A DNA stretch of 64,000 bases from G963662905 sp963676415 (GTDB taxonomy: Bacteria; Bacteroidota; Bacteroidia; Bacteroidales; WRLA01). The notes below the pieces were generated by a model. The model was not told the origin of the DNA. It was given only the letters and a program-made list of their open reading frames with translations, and searched no databases. Below, piece after piece: positions 26,285-34,873 of this stretch. The first letter of the stretch is position 1; every line of letters starts with the position of its first letter. Location: positions 186,001 through 250,000 of the forward strand of contig OY781097.1 in assembly GCA_963676415.1 (NCBI GenBank). The letters are read 5' to 3'. The translations under genes and the position numbers were made by a program.

Positions 26285-27960
26285 ACAAAAAAAACCAAGC
26301 AAACAGAGTGAGCTTTGGCATTTTGTGCGATTCCTGGAAATTTCAGGCATGGCAGGCCGAAGCCATACGTTTATTGCGCAATAATGGCTTTGAAGCGTCA
26401 ATTGTACTTATGAACCTGCGCGAGCCGAAAACAAAACCCAAAATCAGAAAATTAAGAAAATACCCTTACCATAAAATTATCTACCGGATTTATCAGCGTT
26501 ATCTGATGAAGCCCAAAGCCAAGGAACTCCTTGATCTGCAAAAAGAGCTTTCTGACATCCCGCTTCTTAAAGTAATGCCCGAAAGGAGGAAATCAGGTTA
26601 TTATATTAATGAGGAAATGCGCCACAAAATCGCAGAACATAATCCATCGTTTTTGCTGCGCTTTGGATTTGGTATTCTCAGGGGCGAGATCCTTTCCACA
26701 GCAGAATACGGCATTTGGTCATTTCATCACGATGACGATAAAAAATACCGGGGTGTCCCCAGCAATTTTTGGGAAATCTATTATAGTGATCCTGTGAATG
26801 CATCCATATTGCAGGTTTTAAATGAAGAAATTGACGGAGGAGGGATTTTGAGAAAAGGGTTCTTCCCAACGGTTCTCCATTCATGGAAAGAAAATCTGGA
26901 CCAGGCATATTTTCAATCGGCAATTTGGCCGCTTCAGGCTGCACAAGATGTGCAAAACGGAATCATTGATCCCAAAAGCCTTAAAGGAGACCCAGAAAAC
27001 AGTCCCGTGTACCGGCTTCCGGAAAACACAAAAATGCTCCGATTTTTCTGCTCCCAGTTTACTAACCGCATTAAACTGCATTGGAGGGAAGTTTTTCAAG
27101 CCGAAGACTGGCGTATCGGAATTTTTCAATGTAATGACATCACCAAAAAAGATACAGTTCGCTTACAGGATTTAATCACACCTCCTCCCCCGGCCAAAAA
27201 CACTTATTATGCCGATCCCTTCATTCTGAAAAAGGACAATGAACTGCATGTACTTTTTGAAGAATACGATTATAAATCAGGAAAAGGGCAGATTTCGGGA
27301 CACATATATAATATAGGTACGCAAATTTGGTCCGCAAAAAAATGCCTGCTGCAAAAAAACACCCATCTCGCCTACCCTTTTTCGTTTGTACATGAGGGGC
27401 AAATTTATTGCCTGCCCGAAAATGCGGCAGATAACCGACTTGAGCTATACACCTACGATGCGGAGGTGCAAGAACTCCAATTAAAAAGTGTTTTAATTGA
27501 AGGCCTGGCCTGCATCGATGCGTCCCTGATCCATTATGATGAAAAGTGGTGGTTGTTTTTTACTGCGCAAGGCAAAACCAACCATGAGCTGCACATTTAT
27601 TATGCGGATAACCTGGAAGGACCTTACCGTCCTCATGAAAACAATCCAGTGAAACAGGACATCCGCCATGCACGTCCAGGAGGGAATTTCATCAAAATAA
27701 ATGACCGCTGGCTGCGTCCGGCCCAGGACAGTACCGATTCGTACGGATGTCGTTTGCATTTGATGGAGATCGCTGAACTCAGCACGAAAAATTATAGGGA
27801 ACAACGTATTGCAAGCCTTAAGCCGGGTGATGACAAAAATTTCTTCAGAGGATTGCACACACTTTCAAAAGCCGGCAATTATTATATAACTGACTTAAAA
27901 GCCTGGCGTTTCAACCGACCCAATTTTATCCGCAAGCTAAAAGAAAAGCTACACTTCTGA
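26281..27960 (+). CDS. Two-domain protein: formyltransferase-like N-terminus and GINT1-like propeller C-terminus
   Basis: A 559-residue soluble protein. Residues ~1-230 resemble the formyl_trans_N fold: FGFGILRGEIL, then GIWSFHHDDDKKYRGVPSNF, parallel to the HPS/YRG substrate region of methionyl-tRNA and sugar formyltransferases. Residues ~270-559 look like the five-bladed propeller of the N-terminal domain of glucosamine inositolphosphorylceramide transferase: YYADPFILKKDNELHVLFEE, HLAYPFSFVHEGQIYCLPEN and ARPGGNFIKINDRWLRPAQD. The likely role is modification of a sugar in the surface glycan made by this locus; the reaction is inference. It is translationally coupled to the GT4 gene upstream (ATGA). 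Confidence 0.75.
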   Translation: MNKKNQANRVSFGILCDSWKFQAWQAEAIRLLRNNGFEASIVLMNLREPKTKPKIRKLRKYPYHKIIYRIYQRYLMKPKAKELLDLQKELSDIPLLKVMPERRKSGYYINEEMRHKIAEHNPSFLLRFGFGILRGEILSTAEYGIWSFHHDDDKKYRGVPSNFWEIYYSDPVNASILQVLNEEIDGGGILRKGFFPTVLHSWKENLDQAYFQSAIWPLQAAQDVQNGIIDPKSLKGDPENSPVYRLPENTKMLRFFCSQFTNRIKLHWREVFQAEDWRIGIFQCNDITKKDTVRLQDLITPPPPAKNTYYADPFILKKDNELHVLFEEYDYKSGKGQISGHIYNIGTQIWSAKKCLLQKNTHLAYPFSFVHEGQIYCLPENAADNRLELYTYDAEVQELQLKSVLIEGLACIDASLIHYDEKWWLFFTAQGKTNHELHIYYADNLEGPYRPHENNPVKQDIRHARPGGNFIKINDRWLRPAQDSTDSYGCRLHLMEIAELSTKNYREQRIASLKPGDDKNFFRGLHTLSKAGNYYITDLKAWRFNRPNFIRKLKEKLHF

Positions 27961-27969
27961 TTTGCAGTT

Positions 27970-28728
27970 TTATTGGACATCACCCTTTTTGCGCATAAAC
28001 ATCAGCAGGAAAGGCGAAAAAGTAAATTCATCACGGATATTTCGTTCGAGCGAACAGGCCAGCCAGCCCGCAAATCCAATTAGCGGCGCCAGAAGGAGCA
28101 TGAACAAATAAAAGACCGCTGAAGACAGCAACAAAATTTTGTTCATCTTTATGAGGCGGGAAGGGTAATATTTCAGATATCGCGACAACAAACTAAACCT
28201 CAAAGTTTTATACGATCCTAAACTCTGTATTTCCACGACTTCAAAGCCATTATTTTTGGCCAGTTTTGCCAGATGGTGCACACTATGCCGCATATAATCT
28301 TCGGAGCTCCACAGCGGATAAATAAAATCCGTGCTGAGCAAAACGGGTGCTCCGGCTTTTAAAACACGCTTCATTTCTTCAAAAAAAGCCGGAGGATTTT
28401 CCAGCACCGATAAAACCTGAAAACACAGGAGCCCATCATAGGTTTCATTTTCGAAAGGCAGACTTGATGCATCATCAATCCAGAAATCCGTTCCTTCATC
28501 AGGTTTTAACTTATTGATTTGGTAATGCCGGCGTGTATTGGTCCCATGATATTCATCAATGTTTTGAAAAATATGGCGGTAGGGCTGATCACCTGCACCT
28601 ACATCAAGCACCTTGCCATTAAAATTTGGTGCAAAAGCTCTCAGGCGCCTTCGGAGGAAAAAAGCCGTCGGGTTCATCAGGGTAAAATCGAGCCATTGCA
28701 ATAGAAAGGATAATAATTTCGTTTTCAA
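27970..28728 (-). CDS. SAM-dependent class I methyltransferase
   Basis: A 252-residue protein with a Rossmann methyltransferase core: GKVLDVGAGDQPYR (motif I, SAM binding), DDASSLPFENETYDGLLCFQ (acidic loop and motif IV) and EMKRVLKAGAPVLLST. The C-terminal ~60 residues contain two hydrophobic segments (LLLSSAVFYLFMLLLAPLIG), so it may be membrane-bound. It is convergent with the propeller gene 9 bp away and divergent from the flippase. A TAAATTTG -7-like box lies at 28757-28764. The substrate, possibly a glycan or lipid intermediate, is not known. Confidence 0.85.
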   Translation of the reverse strand: MKTKLLSFLLQWLDFTLMNPTAFFLRRRLRAFAPNFNGKVLDVGAGDQPYRHIFQNIDEYHGTNTRRHYQINKLKPDEGTDFWIDDASSLPFENETYDGLLCFQVLSVLENPPAFFEEMKRVLKAGAPVLLSTDFIYPLWSSEDYMRHSVHHLAKLAKNNGFEVVEIQSLGSYKTLRFSLLSRYLKYYPSRLIKMNKILLLSSAVFYLFMLLLAPLIGFAGWLACSLERNIRDEFTFSPFLLMFMRKKGDVQ

Positions 28729-28826
28729 AGCCGGGCAATATTCGTTTATTAGGATGCAAATTTAACCTTTATCAGGGACAAAGCACATCAGGATTAGCTT
28801 TCTGTCCTATCTTTGCAAGCAGGATT

Positions 28827-30104
28827 ATGTTAATAAAGAAAATCTTCAGCACAGCGGCGGCACGTATCATCAATGCTGCTCTTAGCCTGCTCATACTGAG
28901 CATCAACGCCCGCGAACTCGGTGCGGAAGCTGTAGGTACGATTGGGCTGATTGTTTTAGCCATAGCAATTATACAAAACATCAACAGCTTGACCGGAGGT
29001 GCGCCCGTGGTGTATTTCATCTCCCGCATTCCCGCTGCCAACATGATGATTATCAGTTATATCTGGAGCATATGTTCGTCCATTGCCGGAAGTGGAATCC
29101 TTTATCTTTTCCAATCAATTCCTGAAGGTTATTTTATTCAGGTCATGATCCTTTCGCTCATTCTTTCATTAGGGCAAATTCATCAGATGTGGCTGCTGGG
29201 CACTGAGCGGATTGCGCTATTCAATATCATTTCCGTGCTGCAGTTTGTGTTGACCATTGGCGCATTATGCTTCGAGATTTACATCATGAAATCTGCTTCG
29301 GTCGATTCCTATATACATGCGCTCTTTATTGCTTATTCGGCTGTATTCGTTTTTGGATTCGCTGCAACCATAGCGCAAAGGGGAAAAGCGCAACTTAAGG
29401 GACTCGGCAACAACCTTGTTGAGATGCTGCGCTACGGGTTTCTAATCCAACTGGCGGCCATTTCCCAATTGCTCAACAACCGCCTGTCCTATTTCATCAT
29501 ACGCAAATATTTAGGCTTAAATATTTTGGGGCATTTTGATGTGGGAATAAAAGTGAGTGAGGGCAGCCTGCTTCCGGCCAAAAGCATCAGCATGGTTCAA
29601 TATGCCCGGATTTCTTCCACAAAAGACAAAACCTATGCCCGTGACCTGACCATCAGTTTATTCAAATTAAGCCTGATTGTAGCCTTGCTCACCATTAGCC
29701 TGCTAATCTGCCTGCCGGACACTTTCTACGGCTGGGTTTTCGGCAAGGACTTTTCGCACATCCGCCGGTTGATGATTTATCTGGCACCGGGCATCCTGTC
29801 CATGGCTTCCGGTATGATTTTCTCGCATTACTTCAGCGGAACCGGACGACCCGGTTATAATACCGCTGCCTCAGCGATAGGATTAATTGTGATTGCTATT
29901 GCAGGATTTTTGATGATCCCGCAAATGGGCATTGAAGGTGCTGCAATCGCAACTTCCATTTCATATATCTGCTCCCTGATGTTCCAATGGCTCAGTTTTA
30001 TCCGGTTGGCAAAGCCGGATTATAAAAGTTTTTTGCCCAATTCTGATGATATTCGGATGATCAAAGAATTTTGGCGCCAATTGCATAAAAATTCAAAATC
30101 ATAA
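28827..30104 (+). CDS. Oligosaccharide flippase family protein (Wzx/MATE-like)
   Basis: A 425-residue integral membrane protein with about 12 predicted helices of the MVF/MATE superfamily. It opens with IFSTAAARIINAALSLLILS and GAEAVGTIGLIVLAIAIIQN, the usual start of polysaccharide_synt proteins. It would move lipid-linked oligosaccharide across the inner membrane. With the GT4, formyltransferase-like and methyltransferase genes it forms a small surface-glycan locus. A TATCTTTG -7 box lies at 28808-28815, 11 bp before the ATG. Confidence 0.88.
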   Translation: MLIKKIFSTAAARIINAALSLLILSINARELGAEAVGTIGLIVLAIAIIQNINSLTGGAPVVYFISRIPAANMMIISYIWSICSSIAGSGILYLFQSIPEGYFIQVMILSLILSLGQIHQMWLLGTERIALFNIISVLQFVLTIGALCFEIYIMKSASVDSYIHALFIAYSAVFVFGFAATIAQRGKAQLKGLGNNLVEMLRYGFLIQLAAISQLLNNRLSYFIIRKYLGLNILGHFDVGIKVSEGSLLPAKSISMVQYARISSTKDKTYARDLTISLFKLSLIVALLTISLLICLPDTFYGWVFGKDFSHIRRLMIYLAPGILSMASGMIFSHYFSGTGRPGYNTAASAIGLIVIAIAGFLMIPQMGIEGAAIATSISYICSLMFQWLSFIRLAKPDYKSFLPNSDDIRMIKEFWRQLHKNSKS

Positions 30105-30325
30105 TTGTTGATAAACCCACCAAAATTGTGGCTTATAGTATCCTGGATGTTGATAAACCCATCGGAGAAAACAAGGCCTCCATAACAAGCCTGCTGTTAA
30201 CAATAAAACATTACTAATAAAAATATTACAAAATTAGCTCTTTATTTCCCAATACCCTAGTCCCAATTGGACATTCAATCCCAAAAAACATTTCTAAAAT
30301 ATTGCTTAACCGAGTTAGATTAGGC
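30105..30325. other. Intergenic stretch with a possible coding remnant
   Basis: Just after the flippase stop, about 36 codons are open on the plus strand without a start (30105-30216). They contain a repeated VDKP motif (GTTGATAAACCC at about 30108 and 30151) and read like the C-terminal scrap of a protein. The rest is AT-rich with no recognisable gene. Confidence 0.25.
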
Positions 30326-30421
30326 TTATCACGAAAACAGGTGTATTCATCACGAAAAACAACCCATTTAAACAATAAGTCAAAAAAAACTTGCATTGAA
30401 AGGAAATAGACTGTACTTTTG
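30326..30421 (+). promoter_or_regulatory. Regulated promoter module, copy B (three 21-bp-spaced direct repeats)
   Basis: Repeats start at 30326 (TTATCACGAAAAC), 30347 (TCATCACGAAAAAC) and 30368 (TTAAACAATAAGTC), each 21 bp apart. The -33 TTG is at 30391-30393, the spacer is 20 bp, and TACTTTTG is at 30414-30421. The third repeat and the tract ACAATAAGTCAAAAAAA are shared with the copy at 4971-5066, with identical spacing throughout. The first gene downstream starts at 30438. Confidence 0.65.
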
Positions 30422-30437
30422 TAAAAAATCAATTGAC

Positions 30438-30641
30438 ATGATCGGCTTATTTGGAAAAAAGAATCTAAAAGAAATCGGACTTCACGAAGTCCAAAAACAC
30501 AAAGGGAAAAAACGGACTTACCAAAATTACCTGAAAGTAAATCCGGAAATGGCGGAAAAATATTTAGTATTTGTGGCTAAAAATCCGTCCGTATCGTACA
30601 TAAAGTGGGATGCAAACAAAGAAGTTTTTGTTAATCAGTAA
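30438..30641 (+). CDS. Uncharacterised 67-residue protein
   Basis: A small, lysine-rich cytoplasmic protein with no signal peptide, Cys cluster or membrane segment: MIGLFGKKNLKEIGLHEVQ, then NYLKVNPEMAEKYLVFVAKN and a C-terminal SYIKWDANKEVFVNQ. I do not recognise the family. The frame is open further upstream, to a TTG at 30396, but that lies inside the promoter spacer, so the ATG at 30438 is the start. It is a single-gene unit, with promoter module B ending 16 bp upstream and a terminator at 30671-30706. Control by the same factor as the candidate small RNA at 5073 is the main clue to its role. Confidence 0.65.
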   Translation: MIGLFGKKNLKEIGLHEVQKHKGKKRTYQNYLKVNPEMAEKYLVFVAKNPSVSYIKWDANKEVFVNQ

Positions 30642-30666
30642 TTTAAAATTACTGACTAGCAATAAT

Positions 30667-32886
30667 TTAGAGGGAATGGCAGTACATCTGACCATTCCCT
30701 TTTTTTGTAATCTCAGCCAACTGGCAGGCAAAAATCCCTTTCGCTACCAAAGTCTCCATCAGAGCTGCCGATTCTGATTTAGGCACTCCAATCAGCAAGC
30801 CACCGCTGGTTTGGGCATCACAAAGCAGGTACCGGATATGCTCCGGCAAGGTAGTATCAAAATGCAGACGTGCCCCGAGAAAAGCACGGTTATCTTTGGT
30901 TCCGCCCGGAATCACTCCTGCATTCGCCATTTCCACTGCTTTTCCCAAAAACATTTCTTCTGAGGGATACACATCAGCATCCACTTTTGAGGCCATTAAC
31001 ATCTCGCCCATATGCCCCAAAAGGCCAAAACCAGTGACATCGGTGCATGCGTGCACATCAAAATCAGTGATTATTTCTGCCGCAGTTTTATTCAGGCTGC
31101 TCATGAGCTTTGTGATGGCACGGATATCTTCTTCTTCCAGCAATCCCCTTTTTGCTGCCGTGCTCAGCACGCCCGTTCCTATCGGTTTGGTCAGCACCAG
31201 CACATCACCAATTTTCAGCCCGCTGTTTCGGTAAATTTTATCCGGATGCACACTTCCCGTTACACACATACCGAATTTGGGCTCGGTATCATCAACGGTA
31301 TGGCCGCCCAAAACACGGATGCCTGCCTCTGCAGCTTTATCGGAAGCTCCTTGTAAAATCCGCTCCAAAACAGAAAGCGGCAATCGGTTGGATGGGAAAC
31401 CTACAATATTCAGCGCAAAAAGAGGTTTCGCGCCCATTGCATAAATATCGCTGAGTGCGTTGGCAGCAGCCACAGCGCCAAATTCATAAGGATCATCCAC
31501 TACAGGCGTAAAAAAATCGAGGGTTTCGACCAAAGCCAGGTCATCCGAAATCTGATAAACCGCGGCATCGTCCGCCTCGGCGGCGTCCACCAGCACACGC
31601 TTATCGTTAATCATAGGAATCTGCACATTTTGCAAAACCTGCTCCAATGCCTGTGGCCGCAATTTGCAGGCACAGCCCAGCCCATGGGTAAACTGGGTCA
31701 GGCGGATATCATCGCTGCTTTTAACAAGAGGCTGATCATTTTCCTCCTGCTGCGGTGCAAGTTTTTTCAGCTCCGACAGGATTTCTTTAGCTGCCTGACG
31801 GATATTCTCCTCTGTACTGCCTCTTCCTGTTGAAAAACGCAGGCTTCCCATAGCGAAATCAACAGGAACGTTCATAGCTTCCAGCACATGGCTCACATCC
31901 ACACTTTCGGCATGACAGGCTGCCCCTGCCGATGCGGCAACATCGTTGAGGGCCGCAAGCAAAGTATTGGCTTCGATATTCCGAAAGCTGATGTTGAGCG
32001 TATTGGGCAGGCGCTTTTCGGGATGTCCGTTCAATTTTATTTCCACCGGACTTTCTTGGAGCAGATCATGCAGCAAATCGCGCATCTGCTGATAATGAGC
32101 GGCATGCTTCTCCAAATCCCTTTTGGCAATACGGCAGGCTGTACCCAAACCGGTAATTTCCAAAACATTTTCGGTTCCTGCCCTGCGGTTTTGTTCATGA
32201 TCGGCACCATGCATCAGCTTTTCGAGCACAACAGAGCGACGCACATAAAGCGCACCAATCCCTTTTGGTGCATATAATTTATGGCCGGCAACCGAAAGCA
32301 AATCTGCATTCATCGCAACAACATCCACAGGGATTTTTCCCAGCGATTGTGCGGCATCCACATGAAAAAGGATTCCTCTTTCGCGGGCAAAAGCACCGAT
32401 TTCTTCCACCGGTTGGATGCTTCCGGTTTCATTATTGGCGTGCATCACGGAAATTAAAGCCGTATCGGGACGCACAGCAGCAAACAGCTTATCTTTATCA
32501 ACAATTCCGTATTCATCCACCGGGACAATACTCAAACTGTGTCCCTGTTTTTCAAGGAAGCGGCATACTTCCAGCACCGCGGGATGTTCAATAGCCGTTG
32601 TGATGATATGCCCTCCATGAGGAGCGCGTGCCATCACAGCACCTTTGATTGCATAATTGTTGGATTCTGTTCCACCGCTGGTAAAAATCACCTCATCTGC
32701 ATGTGCATTGATCAGGCTTGCGATTTCACGGCGTGCTATTTCAACCGCTTTACGGGCTTCTACGCCAAAAACATGCGTACTGGACGGGTTTCCAAAAAAC
32801 TCTTCAAAAAAAGGACGCATTGCTGCTGCCACTTCCACATCAATGGGCGTAGTGGCGTTATAGTCGAGATAAATAGGGTTGTTCAT
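30667..32886 (-). CDS. Cysteine desulfurase-selenide, water dikinase fusion (NifS-SelD)
   Basis: A 739-residue fusion of two normally separate proteins. Residues ~1-385 are a class V PLP enzyme: YLDYNATTP start, SGGTESNN, HVDAAQSLGK, the PLP-lysine segment SVAGHKLYAPKG near 203, and the catalytic Cys in SAGAACHAESVDVSHVL near 325. Residues ~395-739 are SelD, which makes selenophosphate from selenide and ATP: THGLGCACKL carries the active-site Cys (not selenocysteine) and Lys, followed by ADDAAVY, GGHTVDD and DVTGFGLLGH. The fusion would hand selenium from selenocysteine to SelD. It lies 5 bp after parE. No selA, selB or selU is in the window. Confidence 0.93.
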   Translation of the reverse strand: MNNPIYLDYNATTPIDVEVAAAMRPFFEEFFGNPSSTHVFGVEARKAVEIARREIASLINAHADEVIFTSGGTESNNYAIKGAVMARAPHGGHIITTAIEHPAVLEVCRFLEKQGHSLSIVPVDEYGIVDKDKLFAAVRPDTALISVMHANNETGSIQPVEEIGAFARERGILFHVDAAQSLGKIPVDVVAMNADLLSVAGHKLYAPKGIGALYVRRSVVLEKLMHGADHEQNRRAGTENVLEITGLGTACRIAKRDLEKHAAHYQQMRDLLHDLLQESPVEIKLNGHPEKRLPNTLNISFRNIEANTLLAALNDVAASAGAACHAESVDVSHVLEAMNVPVDFAMGSLRFSTGRGSTEENIRQAAKEILSELKKLAPQQEENDQPLVKSSDDIRLTQFTHGLGCACKLRPQALEQVLQNVQIPMINDKRVLVDAAEADDAAVYQISDDLALVETLDFFTPVVDDPYEFGAVAAANALSDIYAMGAKPLFALNIVGFPSNRLPLSVLERILQGASDKAAEAGIRVLGGHTVDDTEPKFGMCVTGSVHPDKIYRNSGLKIGDVLVLTKPIGTGVLSTAAKRGLLEEEDIRAITKLMSSLNKTAAEIITDFDVHACTDVTGFGLLGHMGEMLMASKVDADVYPSEEMFLGKAVEMANAGVIPGGTKDNRAFLGARLHFDTTLPEHIRYLLCDAQTSGGLLIGVPKSESAALMETLVAKGIFACQLAEITKKGNGQMYCHSL
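30671..30706 (+). terminator. Terminator of the 67-residue gene, inside the 3' end of the selD domain
   Basis: AGGGAATGG / CCATTCCCT (9-bp perfect stem, 12-nt loop) followed by seven T on the plus strand. It serves the plus-strand gene ending at 30641, while the same bases encode the last codons of the convergent NifS-SelD gene. Confidence 0.75.
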
Positions 32887-32891
32887 TGGGC

Positions 32892-34742
32892 TTAGCCTGC
32901 TTTTTCCTGCACCACGTCTTCTTCAATGCGCAGGTTATCAATAATAAAAGTCTGGCGTTCGGGCGTATTGGAGCCCATATAAAATTTCAGCAGTTCGGGT
33001 ACGCTTTTATCCTTTTTGAGCATTACCGGCTCAAGGCGCATTCCGCTGCCGATGAAATTCTTAAACTCATCGGGACTGATTTCGCCCAAACCCTTAAAGC
33101 GCGTAATCTCCGGTTTGGCACCAATTTTCTTTATGGCATCAACACGTTCTTTTTCGCTGTAGCAATAAAAGGTCTTCTTTTTATTGCGCACCCTGAAAAG
33201 TGGTGTCTGCAAAATATAAATATGCCCACTGCGCACCAGGTCGGGATAAAACTGCAGGAAAAATGTAAGCAAGAGCAAACGGATGTGCATGCCATCAACA
33301 TCTGCATCGGTGGCAATCACCACATAATTATAGCGCAGCTCTTCCAAACCTTCTTCCAGGTTCAATGCCGATTGCAGTAGGTTAAATTCTTCGTTTTGAT
33401 AAACGATCTTCTTGCTTTTGCCATAAGAGTTCAATGGTTTTCCCCTGAGGCTAAAAACCGCCTGGGTGTTTACATCGCGCGATTTGGTAATGGACCCACT
33501 GGCCGAATCGCCCTCGGTAATAAAAAGCGTGGATTCCATGCGGCGCTCGTGATTGGTATTGTAGTGTACACGGCAGTCGCGGAGCTTTTTATTGTGCAGG
33601 CTGGCTTTTTTGATGCTCTCTTTGGCCATTTTTTTGATGCCTGCCAGTTCCTTGCGTTCTTTTTCTGATTGTTGGATTTTCTTCTGCAGCAATTCTGCCG
33701 TTTCCGGATTTTTGTGCAGGTAATTATCGAGATGGCGTTTCACGATATCGTGGATATAATTCCGGATGGTCTGCCCTTCGGCTTCCATATGTGTAGAGCC
33801 CAGTTTGGTTTTTGTCTGTGATTCAAAAACCGGCTCCTGCACTTTGATGCTGATTGCCGCAACAATAGAGGTTCGGATATCGGAAGTATCGTAATCTTTA
33901 TTAAAAAACTCACGGACAGTTTTCACGATGGCCTCGCGGAATGCCTGTTGGTGCGTACCGCCCTGGGTGGTGTGCTGTCCGTTCACAAAGGAATAATAAT
34001 CCTCGCCATAGTGCGATGAATCGTGTGTAAAAGCAAACTCAAAATCACCTTCACCGAGATGGATGATGGGGTAAATCGTATCCTCCCCAACTTCATTGCG
34101 CAGCAGGTCGCTCAAACCATTTTTGGCGTAAAAACGTTCGCCATTGAAATAAATGGACAGGCCGTGGTTCAGGAAAGCATAATTCCAGAGCATGCGTTCG
34201 AGATGCTCCGGCAGATAAAGATATTTCCCGAAAACTTCTTCATCGGGACGGAAAGTAATGATGGTACCGTTTTCCTCTGTCGTATTCTGTTCATCAAAAT
34301 CGTTGGTGATTGTCCCTCTCTGATATTCGACTATTTTCGTACGGCCATCACGGATGGACTGCGCCCTGAAATATGATGAAAGCGCATTGACCGCTTTGGT
34401 TCCCACACCATTGAGTCCAACGGCTTTTTTAAACACTTTGGAATCGTATTTTGCACCCGTATTGATTTTGGAAACACAGTCGATCACTTTTCCCAACGGA
34501 ATGCCGCGGCCATAATCACGGATTTTCACTACGCCATCGCCAACGGTCACGTCAATTTTGCGGCCATTGCCCATCACAAATTCGTCGATGGAGTTATCGA
34601 TCACCTCTTTTACCAGTACGTATATTCCGTCATCACGCGAAGTGCCATCGCCAAGCTTACCAATATACATACCCGGGCGCAGGCGGATATGCTCTTTCCA
34701 CTCCAGCGACCGGACACTATCCTCATTATAACTTTCTGACAT
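32892..34742 (-). CDS. parE: DNA topoisomerase IV subunit B (ParE-type)
   Basis: A 616-residue type IIA topoisomerase ATPase subunit. The GHKL ATPase has EVIDNSIDEF (Mg/ATP Glu-Asn), DYGRGIPLG and GLNGVGTKAVNALS; the TOPRIM domain has TEGDSASGS and ATDADVDGMHIR; QTPLFRV follows. It lacks the insertion of Gram-negative GyrB and is the length of the short ParE/GyrB group. The partner subunit A gene, which usually follows in Bacteroidota, is not here; the NifS-SelD fusion occupies that place. Confidence 0.9.
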   Translation of the reverse strand: MSESYNEDSVRSLEWKEHIRLRPGMYIGKLGDGTSRDDGIYVLVKEVIDNSIDEFVMGNGRKIDVTVGDGVVKIRDYGRGIPLGKVIDCVSKINTGAKYDSKVFKKAVGLNGVGTKAVNALSSYFRAQSIRDGRTKIVEYQRGTITNDFDEQNTTEENGTIITFRPDEEVFGKYLYLPEHLERMLWNYAFLNHGLSIYFNGERFYAKNGLSDLLRNEVGEDTIYPIIHLGEGDFEFAFTHDSSHYGEDYYSFVNGQHTTQGGTHQQAFREAIVKTVREFFNKDYDTSDIRTSIVAAISIKVQEPVFESQTKTKLGSTHMEAEGQTIRNYIHDIVKRHLDNYLHKNPETAELLQKKIQQSEKERKELAGIKKMAKESIKKASLHNKKLRDCRVHYNTNHERRMESTLFITEGDSASGSITKSRDVNTQAVFSLRGKPLNSYGKSKKIVYQNEEFNLLQSALNLEEGLEELRYNYVVIATDADVDGMHIRLLLLTFFLQFYPDLVRSGHIYILQTPLFRVRNKKKTFYCYSEKERVDAIKKIGAKPEITRFKGLGEISPDEFKNFIGSGMRLEPVMLKKDKSVPELLKFYMGSNTPERQTFIIDNLRIEEDVVQEKAG

Positions 34743-34873
34743 AATTTGTTTGCTTTGGTGGGCAAAGATAAAACTCCCTTTCCGGAAAAAGGTACATTAT
34801 TAAGAAGACTTATTAAAAAGCCCAAAGAATTTTTCAACAATAATTACCTTTGCCTAAGACCAAAATTCAAGTA

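Noticed and set aside
34850..34873. TTG start for the EFR1-type protein
   Set aside because: The TTG is the end of a TACCTTTG -7 box, so it cannot be in the mRNA; the ATG at 34874 was used. The same reasoning removed upstream starts at 30396, 39265 and 61950.
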